From positions 5,569,978 through 5,633,977 of the forward strand of contig CM066923.1 of assembly GCA_033964015.1 (NCBI GenBank): a stretch of DNA of 64,000 bases. Direction: 5' to 3'. Of the stretch, positions 16,522 to 29,200 are shown in pieces (position 1 is the first letter of the stretch; each line of letters starts with the position of its first letter). Below the pieces are notes generated by a model, which saw only the letters and a program-made list of their open reading frames with translations, ran no database searches and was not told the DNA's origin. The position numbers and the translations under genes were made by a program. This DNA is from Scolanthus callimorphus (lineage: Eukaryota > Cnidaria > Anthozoa > Actiniaria > Edwardsiidae).

Positions 16522-18413
16522 CTATGTCAGCATAGATAATTTGCTCTTCATGGTCTGCTTTGGCAACAATGTCTCCCCTGTAACCAAAATAACCAAGTTT
16601 ATTTTCTCTTGAAAAAGCGGAGAATGTTGAAACGATGGCTGTTGCCCTAGGCAACCAATGAGAATGCAAAGTAAACACTAATACAAATAATTTTAGAGAC
16701 TCGTCTAAAACCGCTCTACAGTAAAAACCCGCGTATAAGTCCCTGGATTTGTTTATTAAGCCCAAACAGGTTCTTATATAAATGGTACTTAAAGTAAATT
16801 TAGGCTACCAAGGTTCTTAAATAGGTTCTTAAATTTTCATATAAATTTCATTTATTAATATATTACAAATAAATTTGAGAAATTATTTCAATGTTAACAC
16901 AATAGACATTCAACACACTACTTAAGCTTGAAAGAAAAAAAATATTATGTCAAGTTTCTTTTAAATGTAATCAGATGATTCTTATGAAAATTTTAGCCTA
17001 ACAGGTTCTTAAAACCCAGTTCTTATACGCGGTTTTTTTTTATCAACTCTTACCATGGGTTAACAACTGTGCTGTGACCCCAGGCGACATAACTTGCCTT
17101 CTCATCTCGAGCAGGCGAAACAGCAGCTACATATAACTACAGGAAATAAACCAATAAGAAAGCTCGCTTCGAATAACACGCTTTAGTAAGTTCGTTACGT
17201 ATGACAACGGACTACAGTGGAACCCCGATTTTACGATACCCCACGAGGGCTGCAAAATTGCATCGTAAAATCGGGGTATCATTGTAAACGAGTTCCCAAT
17301 ATAAGCATTTTTTAAGGCGAGGTATTGTTACCGGGACCCAGAAAACCATCGTAAAATCGGGGTATCGTTAAATCGAGGATCATAAAATCAAGGTTCCGCT
17401 GTATTTGAAGCGCGCATGGCAACCAGTCCTCATACTACGGCTTCTGTGGGATTCTGGTTTTCGTACTCAATCAGTGCGATTATGCCTTTTGCGTACGGTG
17501 ACTGAGTAAATATCTTTGAGGAAAGATCACTTGCTAATGCCGAGTATAATAGATAAGAGGGGTGGATAAAGGGTCAATTGGAAATGGCAGCTTTGCTTGG
17601 CTTGTCATAAATATTCACCGCAGCAATAGAGCGGTTTTCACATGACTGTCGTGAAAACAATTGCAATTGAGCAATCACTAGCCAATCAGAATCGAGAGAA
17701 ATCACAACTTGCTCCTAAATGGCTTTCTTCTCAGCCAATTGCAAGCCGAACCAATTACTATGTATTACACAATTGTATTTACTGCGGAATTTGATTGGCT
17801 GAGAAAAACGAGTAACCATGAGAACGTAAAGCAATCGCAATTACATAACAAGTCTTGACAGTCATGTGAAATCCGCTCTAAAGTTTGTCCTATCTGGTTC
17901 AAGCGTAAACGGGACGGAAAGGAGAGATGGCTAGCGAGAATGTGGGGAGAATGGAGTGGAAATCCTGGCGTGACTTTTGCATGACATGGTGTGACATGAC
18001 ATGGCGTGGCGTGAGATGGCGTGATGTGACGTGACGTGACGTGGTGCGCGTTTAACATTTACCTGGTTATCCAGCGCCCTAAAAATCAAACAAATAACAA
18101 AATAAGATGCATGGTATTTTATATAACACCCTCTTGTATCACATAATTGTATATCAAATTGCCTAAAATTCTGGTGACTGGGATGCTATTTCAATTTTTT
18201 GCAAGTACCCACTCAAGTTTCGTTTCTGCTCATCTCCAAATTTGTTTCGATAAATAAATCACTGCACCAATACGACCACCAAAATACCAATGCACCGAAG
18301 ACTCCGGTACCTATTTTTGGTGATAATTCTCGTACCTTCCTCTTAACAGGAGTTCCCAGTGCGCAGGTCCTGTTGTCATGTGAAAGCACCAGGATAGAAT
18401 AACAACGAACACC
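16522..18413 (-). CDS. NIT2: NIT2-like omega-amidase, 3' half (4 exons)
   Basis: Four minus-strand exons lie in order: 18413-18336 (YPGAF..MTTGPAHWELL), 18078-18063 (a 16-nt exon completing R-A-L-D-N-Q), 17136-17054 (YVAAVSPARDEKASYVAWGH through STVVNPW) and 16577-16522 (GDIVAKADHEEQIIYADI). All have GT-AG borders and compatible phases, and they match consecutive segments of NIT2/nitrilase-superfamily omega-amidase, which hydrolyses alpha-ketoglutaramate and alpha-ketosuccinamate. The exon at 18336-18413 lacks one base near 18381 relative to a conserved frame. The terminal exon (LKKL...QKRSDLY region) was not found below 16522. The preceding exon, which should carry the nucleophile Cys (GICYD), was not found between 18414 and 31853. 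These exons probably continue the 5' half at 31854-35272. Confidence 0.8.
16719..17043. mobile_element. MITE in NIT2 intron, CAGTAAAAACCCGCGTATAA ends
   Basis: The left end CAGTAAAAACCCGCGTATAA at 16719 is inverted at the right as CTTATACGCGG plus a T run (17029-17043). The interior is AT-rich with repeated GGTTCTTA. Its right end lies about 10 bp from the donor of the NIT2 exon 17136-17054. Confidence 0.75.
17215..17401. mobile_element. 187-bp Tc1/mariner (pogo-like) MITE with TA target site
   Basis: The ends CAGTGGAACCCCGATTTTAC (17215) and, inverted, AAAATCAAGGTTCCGCTG (to 17401) form an imperfect terminal repeat, and TA flanks both ends. Internal copies of ATCGTAAAATCGGGGTATC repeat the terminal motif. 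CAGTGGAACC...TTTACGA ends are typical of pogo/Tigger-like MITEs. Confidence 0.8.
17627..17880. mobile_element. 254-bp MITE, TAGAGCGG ends
   Basis: TAGAGCGGTTTTCACATGAC at 17627 is inverted as GTCATGTGAAATCCGCTCTA ending at 17880, with two mismatches over the terminal 24 bp. It is intronic to NIT2. A fragment ending AAATCCGCTCT appears at 56-66. Confidence 0.85.
17930..18050. repeat. Degenerate GTGAC/ATGGCGTG microsatellite
   Basis: Interspersed GTGAC, ATGAC and ATGGCGTG units fill 17975-18048 and end 12 bp before the donor of the NIT2 micro-exon. The array is imperfect. Confidence 0.7.
18063..18078 (-). other. NIT2: 16-nt micro-exon of NIT2
   Basis: On the minus strand the 16-nt exon GGCGCTGGATAACCAG is bounded by an AG acceptor (80-79) and a GT donor (62-61). 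It joins the phase-2 end of the previous exon to give R-A-L-D-N-Q, which aligns with the RAVDNQ step of NIT2 and leaves phase 0 for the next exon. Confidence 0.8.
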
Positions 18414-18449
18414 CTAGGAAGAGAGCGACAGATTAAAAAAGCTCAGTCA

Positions 18450-18602
18450 GCCGAAAGCATCCATTTCCATCGGCTGATTTAGGGAATCTGGTATAATATT
18501 TCAATTGAATTCAATGAATCAAGTATAAAACTTTGTTTTTAGATGGTTATTTCGAGATTTCTTGAAGTAATTCATCTGCTAATATCGAATGAAAACAATA
18601 AA
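18450..18602. repeat. Copy of the gene A downstream region
   Basis: GAAAGCATCCATTTCCATCG at 18456 and the following 150 bp are a close match to 11782-11935, just after the gene A stop. The copies share ACTTTGTTTTTAGATG and end at an AACAATAA..AAAGG stretch. It is a segmental or retro-derived duplicate of a 3' UTR, or an unrecognised dispersed repeat. Confidence 0.75.
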
Positions 18603-18669
18603 GGTACGGCTTAACCAGGACATATGTAGCGCACATGCGTCCTGCACGTTTACCCGAGTGGCTCACAAT

Positions 18670-18985
18670 CTCGTACCCAGAGCCGGTAATCTTTTGGCCA
18701 GTGGCAAGATTCGGGGCTCTGGGGAATAGCATCCGATTTGTGAGCATGCGTGGTAGATCAAGATCATACACAAAACCATTCTCGAACTCAGAGCTCCCCG
18801 GCTCGTCTCCTCGCGGGGGAGGCTCTGGGGACAGCCATTGACGCATGCGCGAGATTTGATACAGAGCCGCTGAGAGAAACAGAACTTTCAAACCGGAAAC
18901 CCAAAATCTGTGTTTTAAAAAAAATCGATTCCCCCAGAGCCTGAATCTTGCCGCTGGCCAAAAAATGACGGGCTCTGGGTACGAG
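18670..18985. mobile_element. 316-bp MITE, CTCGTACCCAGAGCC ends
   Basis: CTCGTACCCAGAGCCGGTAA at 18670 and a subterminal TTGGCCAGTGGCAAGATTC are inverted at the right end (GAATCTTGCCGCTGGCC then GGGCTCTGGGTACGAG to 18985). The same family interrupts a gene B EGF exon (25746-26071), hosts a nested MITE near 56480-57040, and is fragmentary at 57240-57400. Confidence 0.85.
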
Positions 18986-19349
18986 ATTGACTGGCTCAAG
19001 TCTCAATCTCGACCCCAGAGCCCACGGTCGTCTGAGCCAGCGACGGCAAATCTTACAACGGCCCGGCTGCAACATTTGTAGCGCGCAACAATGTTTCTCG
19101 CGTGGCTAAATTGGGAAACATAAAAGATCGTGTCCGTGGCTACAATGTTGCGCGCTAAATGCATCATGTAGCGCCAGGGCTTTACAAAGAGTGGCCGATT
19201 ACGGCTCTTTTGCCTTTTGCATGGATAACAACGTTGTATTGTACATACCGTTCTTTGCATAAACTTGTGCCATCTCAGCAAACCTCATATCGTACAAATA
19301 CCAACACCGACCTTACAGAACTCTATAATAGACAAAAAAGAAAGACATT

Positions 19350-19615
19350 TATATACCGTTTCCGGGATACGTTGTCACCCAAAAAGCCTAAAAGCTTGGT
19401 GCGCTAGGGAGTATGGGTAAAGATTTATTTAAATTTCTGTAAAATATAAGAAACAACATGCTTGGAAATGTGCTGAAATTTAATCATTTCACCTGTGTTT
19501 GCGATAACTCAGATAATTCAGATCAAACATTAGCAGTTTAAATGCCCCCATCATCCTTTGCGCTTCAAGCTTATAGGCTTTTTGGGTGACAACGTTTCCC
19601 GGAAACGGTATATAT
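19350..19615. mobile_element. MITE, TATATACCGTTTCCGGGATAC arms
   Basis: The arm TATACCGTTTCCGGGATACG to AAAAAGCCTA (19350-19392) is inverted at 19571-19615. The long near-perfect arms and short AT-rich centre are typical of foldback MITEs. Confidence 0.8.
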
Positions 19616-19819
19616 AAGAAAATATTTCACATAAACGTCACAGATGTATTCATCAAGCAAGCAGTTAGTCATCACTATTTTGTAGGTAGAAGGGAAGGTA
19701 CACTTTATTCTCGCACGGTAAATATATCAGAGCAATAACGTCGATACATCTAAGTATGATATAATTTCATGTCTATAACTCATGTCTTATTCATTAATGG
19801 AAGAGCCCATGCAATACTA

Positions 19820-19995
19820 GTCGTACACTGTCTGTAATTCAACGTTGGTACAGAACTTGTTACAGACAGTCATACATAAATATGAGTTCTGTAACTGAAG
19901 TGATACAGACACTCAAACACAGCCACTCATAAATATGAGTTCTGAAGATATCTTCAGTTATAGAACTCATATTTATGCATCAGTTCAGAAGCCGT
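19820..19995. repeat. Short tandem and inverted ATAAATATGAGTTCTG repeats
   Basis: ATAAATATGAGTTCTG occurs at about 19876 and 19929, and its inverse AGAACTCATATTTATG at about 19962, with TACAGACA(C/G)T spacers. It lies about 280 bp upstream of the gene B start. Confidence 0.7.
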
Positions 19996-20271
19996 TTACA
20001 GAATTCATGTCGATGTTGTATCCGCGCCTGCAATAGATACAACACACGCTTTGATTCGCCGAGAGGTGTGGTTTACTTTGCTATAAAACACACGCAAAAA
20101 TATGACTATATTACTTGTGATTGGCTAATTATACAACGCGTCAGCCAATCAAAACACGAGTTTCACTCCAGCTAGTATAAGCTCATAAACCGGCCCCCAG
20201 ACCAAAAAGTTACACAAACACATGTCGTGCAACAAGATGGAGAGATTCTCGTTTTTGTCTAAAATCTAGCG

Positions 20272-23200
20272 ATGCTTATCCTACAAGTTTTTATGATTCA
20301 CATTCTAAGCGTCGCTGGGAATTCTATGATAGATGATTACGTTAGAGAGTTCAACCTTACAACTATTCAAAACTATCGCCTTTTGACATCTAGTCGCCTC
20401 CAGGTGACGACTCGCGTTGAAGATTTCGTGGATTGCGTTTTAGCCTGTCTTGAAAAGCCTTGCGCTTCTATTAACATCAACCTAACTCGGGAAGATGGAA
20501 CTTTGGGGTGTCAGCTGCTTGATACGGACAGACACAACAAGTCAAATACTTTAATCGCTACACAAGGAGTCCAACACATTGCGATTAAGGTAAAACGAAA
20601 ATTAAGACACACACTTTTTATCATGTCAAGAAACGTTGAGCACTTGAAGGGGTAGTGCCCGGGTAGTGTCAGAATTTTTTAGGGTTAATTTAGTGAGCTT
20701 AAATACAGTCCAGTTCACAAAAGTAAGGGAAAATACTTGTCTGATTTGGTAAATAAACTTTCAATTGCCACTAGATCAGTACAAATGAGTATGTACGTAA
20801 GCTTCGAGCGGATGGAACTGGATTGCGAATTGGCCTTTCTGACATTTTTGCTGGGCTGAAAAAATTTGATGAATGGCTATATAGTGCAAATTTAATTTCC
20901 CTACACTTAGTTGAAGTACAATTTAGAGTAGACACGGGTCTCATTTAGTAACGTTTTTTGATTTCTTGTTGGACTAATCAGTTTTCAAACTTGGAAATAA
21001 TTTCATGGCGAGAGCTACAAAATCTTACAACGAATGGCTATATAATACAAATTTCAGTTTCCTACACTTAGCTGAAGTATATTATACGAATGATATAACG
21101 TTTTGGTGAAATAAACGTGACACAGCGCATTTGAACAACAGGTGCAGCGAACGTGAGTAGATTAGCCCATTACAGTTTGTCATTTGACTCGACCTCATTT
21201 GACTCGTGGAAAAACGCGAAATAAAACTTGTTAAAGCACTGGAAAAATACTACTGGCACGTATGTGATCATAACATGGGAATACTATCAGATATGATTGA
21301 TAACAAAAACACATTTGTTTGTAGTATCTAATGATACTTAGATTTCTGAGATGAGGTCGAAACAAAATGATACACCTTCCCTTCATTAACGCTGCTCCGT
21401 AAAACTACATATCATGAACCATGCATCCTAATGAATTGCATTTGGCGAACGAAACTAAAGTAAGAACACTGAATGATATTGTGTTTACTACTTTTTGGCA
21501 TCATTTGTATCACTTGACATGGACTACTGCGTTTTTTTCTCCTGGGAGCAAAGAAAAAAGAAGACTTTTTCCGGGAACAAAAGGAGAGACCCTTAGATTG
21601 CTCACTCTTATCTCCGGGAGTAAAAATAAAAGACCGATCTTATTCCAGGATCGCGTACCCAAATTCACTAATTCATGTCTTAGCTTATTTTCAAGGTTAA
21701 AATCTTTGAACCCAGCATCAAGGGAAATGTCAAAATTTCTAATAATCTTTTTTAAAGCTTAACAGAAAATGTTCAGGTGTTCAGCTAAGTCCCCAATGCA
21801 AAAGTGATTGGAAAACTTCAAAAAGGATTTCGATCAATTTGACTCAAAAGTTGAGAGCCTGATTTTGTTTTGGAAGAACTACATGTACGCGTTCATCTCA
21901 CGCCATAAAATTCTCATGGAAAGGAGTCAAATGAAATTTAAAAGCTGACCACCTGGAGTACACAATAAGAAAATCCCATGGCAAGTGAAACTGTACAAAC
22001 CCTACTGTGTTTTTTATATAAACTTTGAAATTTCTTTTTCTAGGTTGCCAGCACGATTTCTTAACGGGACTAAAACATGACAGTACTTGCATGGAACCTT
22101 TCAAAAGATGTCAAAATAAAGCCAATAGTTTAATACTTTCTTGTAAACAGATTTTTGGCCACACGTTGCTTAATCTGATAATTATCCTAACTATTTTATT
22201 CTTATGGTTTTCTTGCTTATACGTGTTTTCCACCTTTTGTTTTAAAAACAAAAGTTAAAAACCTATCGCGGATTTAATAGGCAGGCTTGCCTGAACATCT
22301 ACACGGATATAAAAATTAGGCGGGGTTACAGTAAATCGTCTTGGTTATTTGTACTAAAAAGAATAGAATGAGTTCGGCGATATTTTTTCCTTGGTTTCCG
22401 CACATCGAAACTGTCACACATGGTAGAGAAACTGTCACACATGGTAGAATGATAGAGTGATAAATCCCATTTTAGCATCGCCTATATGTATTTTAGTAAA
22501 TTCGAGAAAATATTTCGTTTACAACTAATGGCTGTGTTTCCCTTACATCTGGTCCTCAGTAACATCATTAAAAAGGAATACGAAAAATTCATATGACATA
22601 TTAAAAGCTCTCTTAAAAAAGAACTCAAAGAAAACCAACTTTTTCCTTGTCTCAAAACATTTTACGCCATCTTGATAAACTTCAACGCCAATTAAAAATA
22701 GTGTCAAACAATAAAAATAATGTTGACTGAAATTGGGGTGATCTTGGCAACATGTACTAAACAAAATAAACTAGGTTAAGGGGCTATGTCACTCTATGAA
22801 ACTAGGCCAGTGGTCTTCATATAAGCAACACAGAATCCTGAATTATGCTTCAACTTTGTCTTAGAAAGAACAAGGAACTCAAATTTGCCTCATATAGGCA
22901 TTTTAGAATAGTTTCTAAATTAACTTTTACTTTACAGCTGTTTCAGGTAACACGCGACTTCGCCGTTGCCGCCAGAGTATGGCAGTTGGATTTTCTGTGC
23001 TGTCCATCAATGCAATCCGTGTCCGTGTGAGCCAATCATATCCTTACTCAGTGCATTCGATTGGCTTCCCTTGCGAGACATGTCGCGACAGAAGCCAATT
23101 TACTGCACTAGGCGAAACTAGGCAGGGATATGATTGGCTCACATGGTTTGATTGACTACACAGGAAAACCCAACTGCCAAAAGCTCTCTCTATAACGTCG

Positions 23201-26200
23201 GCGAACTTCGATGTAGTAGTCAGTCTCGGGTTAATGGATCCTGACACTACACTAGGTCAAACACTACCAGATCGCTTGCTACAAAGGCACTAAAAATAAA
23301 ACGCACATACATATAGTGTTTTCAATAAAGTTTGTCACTCAGAAAGAGAAAAGGAACAAAGCTTTGACCGAACGGTATCATGGGAACTTATTTTTGCTCA
23401 AAATAACGCGTTCGTACGGCGAGGTATAGAGAATGACGAGAGCAGTTCGGTTTTCCAGACAATTTAACCTTGTTGAAGCTAATGCTCCATATCGATGTGT
23501 GACGAGACCATAATTCCGTGCGCCGCTAGGTTGGTACCTCTTCTCTTTCCACGTGACTAACTTTATTGAAAACATAATATACATTTCCTCAAAAGAAATA
23601 ACCCTCGATACATGTTAACTCATCCCCCACCCTTAATCATATTTGTCTTCCAGAATCCCTGTGACCGGTCTCCCTGTGTTGTCGGTAATGACTGCATCCC
23701 AGTCTACGCGACTGGGGATTTCGTGTGCGCATGCGTGCCTGGACTGACCGGACGCTATTGTCAAACAGGTAGGATCAACTAAAACGGCAATTTGTGGTAT
23801 TTTAATGTTAGCCATATTGCAACGGAAACCAGAAACATATAACTTAGATGAAACATGTAACGGCGAACCAAGCTGCGGATTATTCGTGGCAAGTTTATGA
23901 CCATATTTGGTCAATAATGAACTCTCGACTGGTAACCCAGGCAGGTTTTCTCTTCATAATATTTCATTTTTCGCTCAAATAAAGTAGAGCAACAGTGGTA
24001 ACTGATAATATGCTAACATTTAACATCATGAAGTCTTGCAACAACATTATTTTCAAATCTGTTCAATTGTTTATTCTGCGAATATTCCGCAGCTTGGCAC
24101 TAAAGCAATGTATGTTTCTTACACGTTTCAACTCACTTATATGTTTCTGCGGAAACTTAATGGGCTGTAGGATCTCTAGGTTAATGGGTTGCAATGGCAT
24201 AAACTCTACAATTTCATTTTTAAAATGGACTGTTATGTAGGACATTCAGGTTAATGGTCTGCAATGGCGTAAACTGTACTCATTTAATTGGTTTTCATTA
24301 AAAACCTTAGTGAGCTCTTTGAATTCCAGCAAGAAAACTCTAAATTTAGAAATTCAGAAAACAAGCTGGTCATACAAAAGCCGCGCACTAACTTCATGAA
24401 ACGATCGTTAATGACCTTCCACGCCACCTGCGCACAGCGCCATCGCTCCCCGCCTTCAAAAGGGGAGCAAAAATGCACTTTGAGAAGTCAGACTCGCACA
24501 CGGCAAACATGTAAACAGTAGAGTACTGACGTGTCTAAATATAGTGTGAATGTATGTACGTAATGCTTCTATCGCGATCTACCTTTGGACAATTCGCTGA
24601 AATATAATCATCTCTTCTTCGCTTAGGTCTTCGTTTGTATCAGTATGGTTTTTTTTTTCAGATATCGATGAATGTGCCAGTAATCCGTGTCAAAATAGAG
24701 GAACATGCACTGATCACGTGAACAGATACACGTGCACATGCGCACCAGGCTACACGGGGACCAACTGTCAAACAAGTACGTACGACGTATCCCATTCCCC
24801 TTCCCACATCCTGCAGTTTCTGCGCATGCTCATGACTCCCATTTACCCAAGATAATTCCCTAATTTGTTTGTGTGTATCAAATGTTTGTTTCCTCATCTT
24901 CCTTAGATATCGATGAATGCGCCAGTAATCCGTGTCAAAATGGAGCCACATGCAATGATCACGTGAACAGCTACACGTGCACATGCGTACCAGGTTACAC
25001 GGGGACTAACTGTAAAACAAGTAAGTTGCTGTGGTTTTTGTTATGAAACTATCATCGAAAGGGCTCCCTTTAGCTCCCTTCTTTGTCCATTCTTGTTTCA
25101 AGAGCCCTGCATTTTCTGCACATGCGTCGCAAGCAGAAAATGCAGGGCTCTGAACTAAATTGGACTTTTTCATGCAGCTAAAAGCTAATAATGCTCAAGG
25201 CTCCCATAAACCCAACACCATTCCCTGGTTTGTTTGTTTGTATCAAGTTTATTTCCTCATCTCCTTAGACGTGGATGAATGTGCCAGTAATCCGTGTCAA
25301 AATGGAGGAACATGCACTGATCACGTGAACAAATACACGTGCACATGCGTACCAGGTTACACAGGGACAAACTGTCAAACAAGTAAGGGGCTGTTTTACA
25401 TGGAACTGTTGTGGCCAAGACTTCTAACAACACACTAACTCATCCCTTTCATTCTTTGTGATTCTGATTGTTTGTTTGCCTGTCTTCATAAGATGTCGAT
25501 GAGTGTGCCAGTACTCCGTGCCAAAATGGAGGAACATGCACTGATCACGTGAACAGATACACGTGCACATGCGCAGCAGGCTACACAGGGACCAACTGCC
25601 AAACAAGTAAGAAGCTGTTTTCGATAAAAGTGATTAGCAAGTTTTTCATTAACGTAACATGATCAAGGCTTCCATTTATTGAGGAACATGCACTGATCAC
25701 GTGAACAGATACAAGTGCACACATGCGCACCTGGCTTCGCGGACCAATCCGGTACACAGAGCCTGTCATCTTTTCACCAGCGGCAAGATTACGGGCCCTG
25801 AGGGGGGGGGGGGGGGATCCAATTTGTGAGCATGCGTGGTAGATCAAGAGCATATCGAACTCGATTTTAAAACACAAAAGCTTCATACAATGCAAGAAAA
25901 ATTCCCCAACACCAAAAAACAGTTAAAGAACTAAGATTTACCGCGGTTTATGGCAAAATTGAGCAACAGTTTTGTAAACCGAAAGCCCAGAATTTGGGAA
26001 TGAAAAAATGATCATCCCAAAGCTCTGTATCTTGCCGCTGGCCAAAATATGACGGGCTCTGGATAAGAGATTGTACGGGGAATAACTGTCAAACAAGTAA
26101 GGAACTGTTTTTTATTGAACTGACATGCTCCCAATAACACACTAACTCATCCCCTAGTTGTTTGTTATTCTGTTTGTTGTTTGTTTGTGCTCTTCAGATA

Positions 26201-29200
26201 TCGATGAATGTGCCAGTAATCCGTGTCAAAATGGAGGAACATGCACTGATCACGAGAACAGATACACGTGCACATGCGCAGCAGGTTACACGGGGACAAA
26301 CTGCCAAACAAGTAAGAGGCTGTATTTTCGCGGAACTGACATGGTCAATGCTCCCAATAACATTAACTCATCCCCTAGTTGTTTGTGATTCTGTTTGTTA
26401 TTTGTTATTTGTTTGTCTTACATAGATATCGATGAATGTGCCAGTAATCCGTGTCAAAATGGAGGAACATGCACTGATCACGTGAACAGCTACACGTGCA
26501 CATGCGCACCAGGCTACACAGGGACTAACTGTCAAACAAGTAAGTATGTTTTTTTCATGAAACTAGATTGTTTTCCATGAATAATAAAAATAAGCCTCCT
26601 ATTAACCCATTAACCTAGGACTATCCTGATTAATACTTTATATTTTTGTTCAATTACGTGTATGCTTCTCCTTCATAAGATTTGGATGAGTGTGCCAGTA
26701 ATCCGTGTCAAAATGGAGCAACATGCACTGATCACGTGAACAGATACACGTGCACATGCGCACCAGGCTACACAGGGACAAACTGTCAAACAAGTAAGGG
26801 GCTGTTTTCAATAAATGTGATATAACCATGGTTGCCATTAATCAAAGGTTATTTTCTGGTTGGATTGCTTGTCTAATTCCTTATTTCTTTGTTTGCTTTA
26901 GACGTCAATGAGTGTGCCAGTAATCCATGTCAAAATGGAGGAGCATGCACTGATCACGTGAACAGATATACGTGCACATGCGCACCAAGCTACACAGGGA
27001 CCAACTGCCAAACAGGTACGGCCAACACAACGCAAACAGCAAGCCAAGGATTTCGTAAAACTTTGCACTTTGCGGGAGTATCTTTAGGCGAGTTCTAAGT
27101 GGTGTTGCATTTCACAGGCTAACGCGGCACGAGTATTATACTAATAACAGTGCTACGTGTAAGAAATGTGGTGTTCCTTTGTATATTACCTTAAGCTAAC
27201 TATACCGCATTGTGTTTTCACGTTAGTTATTCCTGGAGTCCTCAGTATCACCGAATCTGGACAGACGTTTCAGGTAATAATACAGCTTTAGTATAAATAA
27301 AGTAGAGGTCTATAACAAATCCGACATTTCTATTGGCCACAATACTAATGGTCTATTAGAGCACAACATTCATATGACTTTATCGGCGCAATAGAGCATG
27401 CGTGATGTTGGGAGAGACACGAGAACATCGTAAAATCACGAGCCGCATAATGCTATTCATGATATGGCAGGAGAAATAGAACATAGATTTGGAACAATCT
27501 GAGCGAGTGTTATATCGTATCTATATTATAATGAATAATTGCCCATTCGGCGTTGAGGTCTAATGAGATAGTACGTTCATCAGCTGGAACGCATGTTTCA
27601 TAAGGCCAAGGCCTTACGAAAAAGGAAAGCCAACGGGACAATAAAGGAGTTTTTTTGTCGAAGGATATTGACTGATACAATCAAAGTAAATACCTCATTA
27701 CAGCCTTACCCAACCCGCTTACTCAATAAAAATCGATCATCAGGAACTACTTGAACTACTCGATATCAATCGTTATTATATGAATGCCAGTGTTTTACCG
27801 GAAACTAAAACACTCGTATTTTCCATATCTTTACTAGTGAAAATATGAAAAAGTTATGTACCGAATGTCCCGGATGTGCACGTTTGCAGTGTTGTTTTCC
27901 TGACTTCGTCTGCAGTGAAATATCGCTCGCTCGGTCACACGAGTTTTAAGCCACAAAACTACGTTTTGTTCTAGTTCTAAAGAGAAAAAACCTTATTTCA
28001 ACTATGGCAGAGAAAGCTACACTAACACAAAAAGGGAAATTAGTTCTTAACGACACTGGGAACCAGAAAGTGTGAGGGAGCATTTCACAAATAAACACTT
28101 TCGACTTTACCAAGTGAGTTGTTCAATTTGTAATATTTTGCCGCTATGTCAATTCTAATCCATACAATAAAAAGAACATTAGACGGTGGCTTGAAGATAT
28201 GGATTTCATTTTCTCGTGTCAAAAACAATATTTTACTCACTCGCTGCGCTCGTTCGTAAAATATTGTTCTTGCCACTCGAAAATAAAATCCATATCTTCG
28301 CGCCACCGTGTAATATCCTCTAAATATCGGAAATCAATTAAAATCAATACTCACAATCGATTTTTATCGACTTAAATCATTTACAATCATTTACAATGAT
28401 TTATACTTCATGAATTGTATTGATTAAAATCGATGGAACTCGATAGAAATCGACTACAATACTCGATACTCACACATTTTTATTGTTTCGATTGTTGTTT
28501 GATTACCGGTACTCAATTGCGTAGTACTGACTATCATCGATTCTTATCGATTTTTATTGAGTATTTGAATTATCGGGCGTAGGGGCTCGGAGCCCTAGGG
28601 TTACTACAATACTACAAGTGCCTTATATCTTCCTTCTCGTTCTTTTTATACTAAGAAATAACAGGAAAGTATTTATTACCAAAACTTACAAACCGAACAA
28701 CCTCTCATGGCGGCTAAAAACTAGGAGGTTACAGGCCACTTTTGACAAAATTTTCGTACATTTTCTATTAGTCAGCCCCCGACTTTGGTGATACATTCTT
28801 TGTTATAAGCACCCCAATTTTAAGTGAGCTCCGCGGGCCATGGGTTGCAGAGGTTATCTGTCTTTCAGGCAGATATAACCTTGCGCTAGCAGCAGAGCTT
28901 TGTAGTAAGCAGTTTTCCCCTCTTTTGTGTGCATGTTTTTGTGTGTTTATTGCCATCCTAGAAATGTAATTTTTCTAGTATTGATTGGCGACTATTATAA
29001 ATTATTAATAAAATGAAAATAGAAATGTCAAAACAAAAGATATGCAGGGAGAGATTGAACTAAGAGGTTTGATAGAGCTGTCACTCTGAAAAACATAAAG
29101 AATTTCGTTGAAATTAAAGGGTTTAAAGAAAATCGTCTAGCAACGTTTGAAGGAGCTTGTGTGAAGGATTCTGGTTCGGTCTTTTTAAAGTTTGCCTAGC

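Larger units (their letters stand above)
24662..27015 (+). repeat. Amplified 114-bp EGF exon array of gene B
   Basis: Eight intact 114-bp exons and one broken one lie in 2.35 kb, spaced by introns of about 110-260 bp, apart from the 591-bp stretch that holds the broken copy. Introns also share motifs just after the donor, such as GTAAG...CTGTTTT and TTTGTTTG, so exon plus intron was duplicated together. Symmetric phase 1-1 exons can be added without breaking the frame. Residue variation is mostly at N/R/K/S before YTC and at P/A before GYTG. Confidence 0.95.
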
